DNA of 33,024 nucleotides from Rhodospirillaceae bacterium. GTDB taxonomy: Bacteria; Pseudomonadota; Alphaproteobacteria; GCA-2721365. The notes below the pieces were generated by a model, which saw nothing but the letters and a program-made list of their open reading frames with translations, searched no databases and was not told the DNA's origin. This document shows, one piece after another, positions 7,806 through 17,846 of this stretch. Position numbers and translations under genes: made by a program. Each line of letters opens with the position of its first letter. Positions within the stretch are counted from its first letter, which is position 1. The stretch lies in assembly GCA_002721365.1 (NCBI GenBank), contig PBKC01000105.1:1-33024 (forward strand), given 5' to 3'.

Positions 7806-7826
7806 GCCCCGGCCCTCAGCCGGGGC
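7806..7826 (+). other. Strong GC hairpin in the leader of the 684-residue secreted protein
   Basis: GCCCCGGC, loop CCTCA, GCCGGGGC is a perfect 8-bp stem ending 83 bases before the ATG at 7910. It is probably transcribed as part of the leader or ends upstream transcription. No U tract follows. Confidence 0.35.
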
Positions 7827-7909
7827 GCGCACGCGAAAAGCGCAGCCGGCCGGGCAGGCGAAAGCGCAAGGCACCCAGGCCGACGCGACAACGTGTAAGG
7901 GGGCCTGTC

Positions 7910-9964
7910 ATGTCGCAATCGAAAGCTATTCGACTGCTCACGCCGGCGATCGCAGTCGCGGCAGCGGCGTTCGCGAATCCGTCCGTCGCCCAGGAAAAGC
8001 CACTCAGCCATCTTTCGGCCTGCACCGGCGGCGCGTTCTCGACCGAAGAGGATTTCATGACCGGCGGCAAGAAGCCGTTCGACGGGAATCCCTATATCTC
8101 CGACGGTGACATCCTGAGCCCGAACGGCGAGGTCTGCGCCAGGAACCGCGAACTCGTCCAGCGTTACGACGTCACCCAGGATCTCGGTCTCGATGCGCTC
8201 GACATCCTCGACTTCGACGCCCGCATCGTCGCGTTTTCGACCGAGCTCGACAGCCCGCACGGCAATTTCGGCGCGGGCGACCTGCTGATCACCGACGGCA
8301 TGGGTCTGGGCGTAGTGATTCCAAACAGCGCCCTCACCGCAGCCTTCAACATCCGCAACGACGTGGGGCTGGACGAAGTGAAGCTGATCGGTCCGGCGGA
8401 TCGCCTGCGCCGCTTCGTGACGGCCGCGGCCGGCGTTCCGTCCGACGGCTGGCAGGACGGTCGGCTGCAATCCCTGGTCAAGGAACTCAGGATCGACATC
8501 TGGTTCTCGATCGAGGGAACGGTGTTCGATCGCGAGAGGCCGATCCTCGACGGCGACATTCTCTCGGTCACGGGGGCGATCGTCGCGACCAACCGGGACC
8601 TGCTGGCGCCGGCAGCGCCGGCGGGGCTGCCCAACGACGGCGTGGATTTCGGCCTCGACGCGCTCGCGGCGCCCCGCACGCTGCCCGATGACGTCAAGCC
8701 GCTGGCCACGATCCTGTTTTCGACCGAGGTCAACTTCTCCGACAAGATCTCGTTCACCGACGGCGACGTGCTCAACGTCGGCGGCACCATCGTCGCCACC
8801 AACCAGGATCTCGTATCGGCCTTCGCCCCCAAGGCGAAATTCCTGGGACTGGATGCACTCTGGTTCCCTTTCGAGGTCGGGGGTGATCCGCGCATCACGA
8901 CGCTGTGCGATCGCTCCGTCGGCGACTTCAACGGCGGCATCACCTTCGTCGGCGGTCCGGGGACCGGCCTTTACGAACAGCCGCTGAGCTCACCCCCGGC
9001 CCTCACCGATACCTACACGGCGGCGTGCGGCCGCTATGTGCCGATCGACGGTGGCCTGCCGGTGCCGCCGACCGGCGTCCAGCGCTTCCGTGTCGCCTAC
9101 CGCGAGGCCGGGGAGCCGATCCCGGCGACGCCGGGCGATCCGGCGACGCCCGCCATCGATACGATGTGGCACCTCAAGCGGGGTATGTGGAAATTCATCC
9201 CGATGGTCGGCTGGCAGTGGGTCTGCGAGCAGCCGGCCACCCTGGCGACCAGTGCCGGCGGCTGGATGAACGCCCAGGACTACATCGATGTGAAGAACGG
9301 CATCGGCAGCTATATCGGCTGCCCCAACCCCGAGCTGCGGCTCGCGGTCTGGAATACGCTGAGCTTGCCCGCCGGCACGCCCGTCGGCGACCCCGTTCCC
9401 GGCGTCCGGGACCGTGAAGATCACTACGTGGTCTGGCTGGAATGGGAAGATTCGAGCAGCTCGATCCATCGGGAACCGGTCGACCATCACCTGCAGCTCG
9501 ACAACACGCTGCCGGTGATCGCGAAGTATCCGGACGGCCTGCAGATCCGCCTTGCCGATGGCACCCTGGTGCCGGCCTGCGGCGAGACGCCCGCCGGAAC
9601 GGCGGACCTCGAAGTCTGGGGCCAGTTCCGCGACCGCCATTACGAGCATTTCGCCTTGTCGCTCAAAGGCGGCCTGCCGCCGGCGACCGCCGGCTACGGA
9701 CCGCACTTCTACTATGATCCGACCGACGGCACCGCAGGGGTCAAGAACACCGACGACACCGGAACCGTCCCCGACGGAACCACGGTCCACCTGCGCGACA
9801 TCTCGCTCAACGACCTGGGAGAGTCGTTCCAGGACTGCTGCTACTACCTGGAACTCCGCGCCTTCGACCGGGTCATCCGCCATGCCTTCAACGGTACGAT
9901 CGTGAACGACATCACCGGAAGTGTCTGGTCGGAAGCCTTCATGACGTTTGCGGCAGCTCCGTAA
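7910..9964 (+). CDS. Secreted protein of unknown function with four internal DGD/GLDAL repeats
   Basis: 684 residues with a Sec signal peptide (cleavage near SVAQ-EK, residues 25-30). The N-terminal half repeats one unit of about 50 residues four times, at about 43-97, 109-157, 199-252 and 270-317. Each unit has FSTE (or FSIE), then DGD(I/V)L (AGDLL in unit two), G.IVATN.DL and a closing GLDAL or GLDEV. Units three and four are most alike. The acidic DGD turns could bind Ca2+ or be beta-turns of a solenoid or propeller; this is inference. Residues 320-684 are unlike the repeats, are rich in Trp and Pro, and have scattered cysteines (e.g. DCCYYLEL), consistent with an extracellular disulfide-bonded domain. 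I recognise no family. The ATG has AAGGGGG six bases upstream. It is monocistronic, ended by the hairpin at 9983-10031. Confidence 0.85.
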   Translation: MSQSKAIRLLTPAIAVAAAAFANPSVAQEKPLSHLSACTGGAFSTEEDFMTGGKKPFDGNPYISDGDILSPNGEVCARNRELVQRYDVTQDLGLDALDILDFDARIVAFSTELDSPHGNFGAGDLLITDGMGLGVVIPNSALTAAFNIRNDVGLDEVKLIGPADRLRRFVTAAAGVPSDGWQDGRLQSLVKELRIDIWFSIEGTVFDRERPILDGDILSVTGAIVATNRDLLAPAAPAGLPNDGVDFGLDALAAPRTLPDDVKPLATILFSTEVNFSDKISFTDGDVLNVGGTIVATNQDLVSAFAPKAKFLGLDALWFPFEVGGDPRITTLCDRSVGDFNGGITFVGGPGTGLYEQPLSSPPALTDTYTAACGRYVPIDGGLPVPPTGVQRFRVAYREAGEPIPATPGDPATPAIDTMWHLKRGMWKFIPMVGWQWVCEQPATLATSAGGWMNAQDYIDVKNGIGSYIGCPNPELRLAVWNTLSLPAGTPVGDPVPGVRDREDHYVVWLEWEDSSSSIHREPVDHHLQLDNTLPVIAKYPDGLQIRLADGTLVPACGETPAGTADLEVWGQFRDRHYEHFALSLKGGLPPATAGYGPHFYYDPTDGTAGVKNTDDTGTVPDGTTVHLRDISLNDLGESFQDCCYYLELRAFDRVIRHAFNGTIVNDITGSVWSEAFMTFAAAP

Positions 9965-9982
9965 CGGGGAGCCGCCGATCAG

Positions 9983-10031
9983 GAGGATCGATGACGGGAC
10001 GCCCCCCCCCCCGCAACCGTCATCGATCCTC
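9983..10031. terminator. Bidirectional terminator-like stem with an 11-C loop
   Basis: A 15-bp perfect stem (9983-9997 with 10017-10031; core AGGATCGATGACGG and its complement) encloses a 19-base loop containing eleven consecutive C (10002-10012). It lies between convergent genes ending at 9964 and 10058 and can end transcription from both sides. A second small hairpin, GGCCCC/ACG/GGGGCC, follows at 10042-10056. Confidence 0.7.
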
Positions 10032-10041
10032 TCTTCTGATC

Positions 10042-10056
10042 GGCCCCACGGGGGCC
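10042..10056 (-). terminator. Short GC hairpin just after the stop of the 272-residue gene
   Basis: GGCCCC, loop ACG, GGGGCC forms a six-pair stem directly after the minus-strand TGA at 10058-10060. It is probably a transcript-end or stabilising hairpin that works with the larger stem at 9983-10031. Confidence 0.4.
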
Positions 10057-10057
10057 C

Positions 10058-10876
10058 TCAGCTGGGGATGTCGAACCCGGGTTCCCTGGGGACGAAATCG
10101 ATCTGCACGTTGCGGGCGTAGCGAAGCAGGCTGTCGTGCTTGGCCTTCAGATCGTCGGAGGCGATCTCGTGCACGTTGCGCTGGCGGATATAGTCTATCG
10201 CCCCCTCGGCGAACTTCTTGCGGACGATCTTGGCCTCTTCGACCAGGGCGTTGAGCTCGAACAGTTTCTCGGCGACGTAGACCACCGAGTAGGCCGCGCT
10301 GCGGCGGCGCACCGGCTGGTCGTCGATATGGATCGAGAACGACTGGTTCTCGATGTTGCCGGCCCTGAGCAGGTACCAGACCTTAATCTGCGTCCGCTGC
10401 TGGGCGACGATGACGTAAGGCACGGACTCGACCGACACCGAGGCGTTGCCGAGCTTCGCCGGATCGTCGAACAGGGCGGTACGGACGGTCTTCGCTTCGA
10501 TCGGCTGCGCCTTGGCGATCCGCTCGATCGCGTCGAACGGCTCGATGTCCCTGGTGCCATGAACACGGACCCCGTCCTTGTAGACGGCCATCCAATGCGG
10601 CTCGTCCTCGTTGATCGTCGGCAGATGGGTCGAGTGGTACTCCTCCGACCAGCAGGCGACGCAGTCCTCGCTCCACAAGCCCGGCCGGCGGCGCACGCAT
10701 TGCGCCATCACCCGCATGGTCCGAAGCGCGTCGTAGAGATATTTGGTGCGGACCACGAACATGTCCTGCGCCCGCTCGGTCACCAGCCGGTTGCTGCGCA
10801 ACACCATCGGCGGCTCACCGTTCCCCCAATCAACGGTGACGTTCTCCCGAAACAGCTGAAGCGCCTTGAACTCCAT
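10058..10876 (-). CDS. Uncharacterised cytoplasmic protein (272 aa)
   Basis: I do not recognise a family. The protein has no signal peptide or membrane segment. The N-terminal half contains LVTERAQDMFVVRTKYLYDALRTMRVMAQCVRRRPGLWSEDCVACWSEEYHSTHLP, with a CVACW cysteine pair, followed by a region with a beta pattern (HWMAVYKDGVRVHGTRDIEPFDAI; SVSVESVPYVIVAQQRTQIKVWYLL). The C-terminal third is helical and charged (VYVAEKLFELNALVEEAKIVRKKFAEGAIDYIRQRNVHEI) and ends FVPREPGFDIPS. Codon usage and third-position GC match its neighbours, and it has its own terminator, so it is probably a real gene. It is divergent from nrdJ across a 507-base gap. Confidence 0.7.
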   Translation of the reverse strand: MEFKALQLFRENVTVDWGNGEPPMVLRSNRLVTERAQDMFVVRTKYLYDALRTMRVMAQCVRRRPGLWSEDCVACWSEEYHSTHLPTINEDEPHWMAVYKDGVRVHGTRDIEPFDAIERIAKAQPIEAKTVRTALFDDPAKLGNASVSVESVPYVIVAQQRTQIKVWYLLRAGNIENQSFSIHIDDQPVRRRSAAYSVVYVAEKLFELNALVEEAKIVRKKFAEGAIDYIRQRNVHEIASDDLKAKHDSLLRYARNVQIDFVPREPGFDIPS

Positions 10877-11232
10877 GCACCGTGTACTTTCGATCCTGAC
10901 CAGCCATGCCCTCGGGCCATGCGCCCGACGAATAGCGAGTTTGCCCTAATTCGGGGGCACTGTCCGCCGCGACGCTAAATCCTGAGCGGGAATTCGTTAA
11001 CAATTTCCGGCTGCAAGCAGCCGACGGCGCCACCGGTGGAAAGCCGACGACGGTGCGGTCCATCGAGTTCGAGGCAAGGGGCGGCCCATCACCGGGCGGC
11101 CACCGCCGTGCTTCGAGACCAGGACGGGCGGGTGTTTCTCCCCCCTTCCGGCCCTTGCCCGAGTCCCCTCCGCGACCGATGGACGGGAAACGGCACGGTC
11201 GTCGCCATCCGACCCACCCGCAGAGCCGCGGC
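10877..11232. other. Intergenic region upstream of the nrdJ regulatory sites
   Basis: About 350 bases between the 272-residue gene and the NrdR-like boxes. It holds an AT-rich patch (GAATTCGTTAACAATTT near 10990), a GGCTGC-AA-GCAGCC palindrome just after it, and CCACCGGTGG near 11032. I looked for the conserved core of a cobalamin riboswitch, which would make sense before a B12-dependent enzyme, and do not see it. No further gene is supported. Confidence 0.4.
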
Positions 11233-11248
11233 ACCACTAGACTTTGTA
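11233..11248. promoter_or_regulatory. NrdR-like box 1 (nrdJ)
   Basis: ACCACTAGACTTTGTA resembles the NrdR consensus (ACACTATATATTGTGT-like) in its CACTA and TTGT halves. It lies exactly 32 bases upstream of box 2, about three helical turns, which is the spacing usual for paired NrdR boxes. Confidence 0.65.
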
Positions 11249-11264
11249 TTTGTTCACTTTTTGT

Positions 11265-11280
11265 ACCACTATATTTCGTT
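11265..11280. promoter_or_regulatory. NrdR-like box 2 (nrdJ), touching the -35
   Basis: ACCACTATATTTCGTT matches the NrdR box well (CACTATAT..CGT). Its last two bases are the first two of the TTGACA -35 element, so bound NrdR would block RNA polymerase. NrdR is the (d)ATP-sensing repressor of ribonucleotide reductase genes. Confidence 0.75.
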
Positions 11281-11306
11281 GACATCAGAATCGGTGAGTC
11301 TACGCT
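11279..11306 (+). promoter_or_regulatory. nrdJ promoter with two GANTC sites in the spacer
   Basis: A perfect -35 TTGACA (11279-11284), 16-base spacer and a -10 candidate TACGCT (11301-11306). The spacer holds GAATC (11288-11292) and GAGTC (11296-11300), both matching the CcrM methylation site GANTC. Transcription would start near 11313, giving a leader of about 70 bases before the ATG at 11384. Confidence 0.6.
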
Positions 11307-11383
11307 TTGTGGTCCTCGGGTCACCGAACACACAAAATCTGGGCCGGCCAGAAGCCCGGCAGCAGCGCATGAAGGGGGCACAC

Positions 11384-15028
<3,645 letters not shown>

Positions 15029-15050
15029 GCGGAGAGGTCACGGCACGGCA

Positions 15051-15143
15051 TCTGGGCTCCCGCCTTCGCGGGAGCGACGGATAAGGGGTTTGGGTACCAT
15101 ATCTCCACCGTCGTCCCCGCGAAGGCGGGGACCCAGGGCTCGG
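15051..15143. repeat. Inverted pair of family-1 palindromes, left of the GIY-YIG gene
   Basis: Unit one is a perfect palindrome at 15056-15075 (GCTCCCGC, CTTC, GCGGGAGC) followed by GACGG. Unit two at 15113-15132 is the reverse orientation (GTCCCCGC, GAAG, GCGGGGAC) preceded by CCGTC and followed by CCAGGG. Seen on one strand both read (C)TGGG-stem-CTTC-stem-GACGG, so they are two copies facing each other across 37 bases. They begin 27 bases after the nrdJ stop and can also act as its terminator. Confidence 0.85.
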
Positions 15144-15159
15144 TATCGGCCCCTGCCCC

Positions 15160-15450
15160 GTGAAACGCCCCTGCGTCTACATCCTCGCGAGTCAGCCGAA
15201 CGGCACCCTCTACGTCGGCGTAACCAGCGACCTCCCCGGCCGGGTCTGGCAGCACCGGAACGACCTCGCAAACGGGTTCACGAAGCGCTACGGCGTTCAC
15301 CGGCTGGTCTACGTCGAAGCACACGACACGATGGAAGACGCGATCCTTCGCGAGAAACGGATCAAGAAGTGGCGGCGCGCCTGGAAAATCCGGCTGATCG
15401 AGGAAAGCAATCCCGAGTGGCGGGACCTCTATGACGAGATCGCCAGTTGA
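15160..15450 (+). CDS. GIY-YIG nuclease family protein (UPF0213-like)
   Basis: A 96-residue single-domain GIY-YIG protein. It has VYIL (residues 6-9), GTLYVGVTSDLPGRVWQH with the conserved arginine (R28) and histidine (H32), FTKRYGVHRLVYVE, the metal-binding glutamate motif AILREKRIKKWRRAWK (E65), and the tail LIEESNPEWRDLYDE (N84). All expected catalytic positions are present, so it should be an active metal-dependent DNA-cutting domain, though targets of this small family are not established. The start is GTG at 15160, with no clear ribosome site; it begins 27 bases after a palindrome. Paired family-1 palindromes lie on both sides (15051-15143 and 15471-15548), suggesting that gene and repeats form one unit. 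Confidence 0.9.
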   Translation: MKRPCVYILASQPNGTLYVGVTSDLPGRVWQHRNDLANGFTKRYGVHRLVYVEAHDTMEDAILREKRIKKWRRAWKIRLIEESNPEWRDLYDEIAS

Positions 15451-15470
15451 CGGAGCGTTGCCGCGACGCC

Positions 15471-15548
15471 GCATGGGTCCCCGCCTTCGCGGGGACGACG
15501 GAAGGATCGATCTTATCGTCGCCCCCGCGCAGGCGGGGGCCCAGAGGC
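15471..15548. repeat. Inverted pair of family-1 palindromes, right of the GIY-YIG gene
   Basis: Unit one is a perfect palindrome at 15477-15496 (GTCCCCGC, CTTC, GCGGGGAC) preceded by ATGG and followed by GACGG. Unit two at 15521-15540 faces it (GCCCCCGC, GCAG, GCGGGGGC) preceded by CGTC and followed by CCAGAGG. The first stem is identical to the stem of 15113-15132 left of the gene. It begins 20 bases after the GIY-YIG stop and lies just before the convergent stop at 15581. Confidence 0.85.
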
Positions 15549-15580
15549 AGGGCCTCCTGCCGGCCGGTCAGCACACACCC

Positions 15581-17614
15581 CTACCCCCCGATGAAACTCC
15601 AGTTCTGGCGCTGCGCATTGGCGCTGCAGGCGTGCTGCACGAGGCCGCGTCCGGTCTTGATGGGGTTGGGCACCGAGACGCATTTGCCCGAGTGGACCGC
15701 CTTCAGCAGATAGCCGCCGCGGGTGCCGGCCACCAGCGTCCATTTGTCGTTGAGAAGGCTGGCGCTCTGGCAGGGGAAGACCATGATCTGGGCGCCGGCG
15801 CCCTTGCTGCCGCCGCGGACGTTCAGGCATTTGCCGGTCGCCACATGCTTCAGCGTTCTGCTGTTGGGGTTCCAGACGAATTGCTGGTTGGGGTTGTCGA
15901 GCGCGCACGGCGCCGAGTAGTTCACCCGCCCGGTCTTGGTGTTCACGTTGAAGCAGTGATCGCGTGAACCGAGGGCGCTGACCAGCGTCACCACGATCTC
16001 ATTGGTCACCGGGATGTCTGTCTTCAGCGCCTCCAGATCGGCCTGCGGCCAGCACAGAAGCGGTTCGCTGCTGTAGGCGCAGCGGGCGTCGTTGGTACGG
16101 GCAAGCCAGAAGCCGAAGACCCGTTCGCGGAGCTCGATCGCCGGCAGGAAGCGCTCGCTCGGCCGCGCCGGGTCGCTGGTCACCGGCGGCGGAAGCTCCG
16201 TCCGCAGACCATAATCGTCGGAGACCGCCTTGGGCGCATTGCCCTCGATGCGGGTCAACAGCAGGTCGGGCGTGCAGCCTTCCGCGTCGGGATCGCGGCT
16301 GCAACGCCGAACTTCCGCCTCGATGGCGGCCAGGCGCTGCTGGACGTCCTTCTGCATGGCGAGCAAGGCCGACCTCTTGACGCCCCGGCCCAGCAGATAG
16401 CCCTGGGACCGCTCCAGCGGATCGCTCGTCGCGTCGAGGATCGTCCTCAAGTCGTCGTTCAGGGTCTTCCACTTGCCGTGGTGGAAGGCGAGGGCGTCCA
16501 TGTCGGCGTAGTCCCGCGTCGGCGCGTCGGCGCCGCGCGGCCAGTTCGGCAGATCCTCGTACGGTTTCAGGGCCACCTTGTAGTTCCATGGTGCGGCGGC
16601 GACCGCGGCCGGGAAGCCCTTCAGGCCATCATTGAACGAGTCGAGGTCGGTCGGCAGGGGCGCGCCGCTGCCGCCGCTCTGGAACCAGTTGATGGTGAGC
16701 TGGCTGGTCTTGGCGAACTCGGCGATCTTGTGCTTCATGCTGGCTTCGGCGGTGATGCCCCAGCCGCTGCCTTCCATCGACGCGCTGATCGTCTGCTGCT
16801 TGTCGCGCGACTTGGTAGCGAAGGTGAACACGGCCGCGATCTCCCCGCCCCGGCTGATCGAGGCGACATAGGAGTCGCCGCAGGTCCGGCGAAAGCCGGC
16901 GGGGTCGGTGCTGGCCATGTCCGCATAGGCCGGGTGAAGGACGATGGCGCCGGGATAGTCGCCCTCGCCGGCGGCCGTCGCTGCCGCATTCAGCCGGGCG
17001 ATGTCGACGGCCTGCTGGCGGCGTGCCACATCGTCGGCATCAAGATCCGGCAGCAGCGCCTCGAAGCGGCGCCCGACCTCCAGCGCGTCGAGGCCCAGCG
17101 CGGCGTCGATCTCGTCCCCGGACTTGCCGGCGATCACGAGGTCGGCGACCGTCGCCGCCTGCGCGGGCTCGGGCGGCGCGACGAAGATGCGGCCGTTGTC
17201 CACCGTGCCGTAGGCGGCGATGTTGCTGTAGCTGCCGTTGAGCTTCAGGTCGCTCGCGAAGCCGGCTTTGCCCTTCAGGTCGAGGCCGATGCTCTTGTAC
17301 TGGCCGGAGGCGTCGATATCGAGGGTCCGCTGGAGCTGATAGGTCGAGTTGACCGACTTGAGCTCCATGCGGGTCTGCTGGCCGGGCTGGCTCTCGGCCT
17401 TGACGAACAGGATGCAGCGGGCCGGCGAAGCCTCCACGAGATTGCTCTTCCAGCCCTGCCCCAAGGTCACGCCACCGTCCGGGTAGTCGATGATCCGGTC
17501 GGCGAAGGCGGGCGACGCGAGCCCCGCCCAGGCGATAGCCATGGCGGTTAAGCCGAACACCGGCATGACCCGGCGCCGTCTCGCCATCGGCGATGATGTG
17601 TGGTGACACGTCAT
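15581..17614 (-). CDS. Secreted ricin-type lectin protein with possible MACPF-like core
   Basis: 677 residues. The signal peptide has an RRRR n-region and hydrophobic core (VFGLTAMAIAWAGLASPAFA, cleavage near residue 38). Residues 553-677 are a clear ricin-type beta-trefoil: three repeats with Q/N-x-W/F motifs (NQQFVW, NDKWTL, RQNWSF) and GKCL/GKCV turns. Residues 245-320 read CGDSYVASISRGGEIAAVFTF, then a TKS..KQQTISAS strand and a GWGITAEASMKHKIAEF segment. This order recalls the Y-G-x-(H/Y)-(F/Y)-V...GG core of MACPF/CDC pore-forming proteins. That reading is inference, because the tyrosine is replaced by cysteine. A pore-former targeted by a sugar-binding domain would fit. The ATG at 17614 has GGGGGAAGG just upstream, unlike the ATG at 17587. 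Confidence 0.8.
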   Translation of the reverse strand: MTCHHTSSPMARRRRVMPVFGLTAMAIAWAGLASPAFADRIIDYPDGGVTLGQGWKSNLVEASPARCILFVKAESQPGQQTRMELKSVNSTYQLQRTLDIDASGQYKSIGLDLKGKAGFASDLKLNGSYSNIAAYGTVDNGRIFVAPPEPAQAATVADLVIAGKSGDEIDAALGLDALEVGRRFEALLPDLDADDVARRQQAVDIARLNAAATAAGEGDYPGAIVLHPAYADMASTDPAGFRRTCGDSYVASISRGGEIAAVFTFATKSRDKQQTISASMEGSGWGITAEASMKHKIAEFAKTSQLTINWFQSGGSGAPLPTDLDSFNDGLKGFPAAVAAAPWNYKVALKPYEDLPNWPRGADAPTRDYADMDALAFHHGKWKTLNDDLRTILDATSDPLERSQGYLLGRGVKRSALLAMQKDVQQRLAAIEAEVRRCSRDPDAEGCTPDLLLTRIEGNAPKAVSDDYGLRTELPPPVTSDPARPSERFLPAIELRERVFGFWLARTNDARCAYSSEPLLCWPQADLEALKTDIPVTNEIVVTLVSALGSRDHCFNVNTKTGRVNYSAPCALDNPNQQFVWNPNSRTLKHVATGKCLNVRGGSKGAGAQIMVFPCQSASLLNDKWTLVAGTRGGYLLKAVHSGKCVSVPNPIKTGRGLVQHACSANAQRQNWSFIGG

Positions 17615-17735
17615 GACCTTCCCCCTGGTTCGTTCCCCGAAGCCACCATTCCCCAGGCAGCTTCGAAAAGCAGCCGGCCAAGCGGGCTATTTCGAGACAT
17701 CATGCCTCCTTCGAGGTGCTTCGTTCGGGTCCGTA

Positions 17736-17820
17736 GGTCCTCCGGTCGAGCCGGAGGACGACAAGAAGCAGTGGGAACCCTGGTAAGAATATCGTCGTCC
17801 TCCGGCTTGACCGGAGGACC
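17736..17820. repeat. Inverted pair of family-2 palindromes
   Basis: Two palindromes with 9-bp perfect stems face each other: 17737-17759 (GTCCTCCGG, TCGAG, CCGGAGGAC) and 17797-17819 (GTCCTCCGG, CTTGA, CCGGAGGAC). Including flanks (GTAG before, GAC after), the reverse complement of unit two differs from unit one at a single base over about 30. The spacer is 37 bases, as in the family-1 pair at 15051-15143. The pair lies between the cytochrome c stop and the lectin gene start. Confidence 0.85.
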
Positions 17821-17846
17821 TACCGACTGCGCCGCTCAATCACGCT

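Larger units (their letters stand above)
7585..7909. other. Intergenic region with two hairpins
   Basis: This 325-base gap lies between the GST gene and the 684-residue secreted protein. It holds an interrupted stem at 7702-7727 and a perfect GC hairpin at 7806-7826, listed separately. The last 20 bases give a strong ribosome site (AAGGGGG) for the ATG at 7910. I recognise no riboswitch, tRNA or further gene in it. Confidence 0.5.

Noticed and set aside
7820..7909. c-di-GMP (GEMM-like) riboswitch, suggested by GCGAAAGCGCAAGGC and AGCCGG pieces
   Set aside because: The pieces are in the wrong order and the required core is incomplete.
10877..11383. Cobalamin riboswitch before nrdJ
   Set aside because: The conserved B12-box bases are not recognisable on the plus strand; NrdR-like boxes explain the region better.
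15051..15548. CRISPR-like array from the repeated GC palindromes
   Set aside because: Units alternate in orientation and are paired; spacing is not array-like and no cas gene is present.
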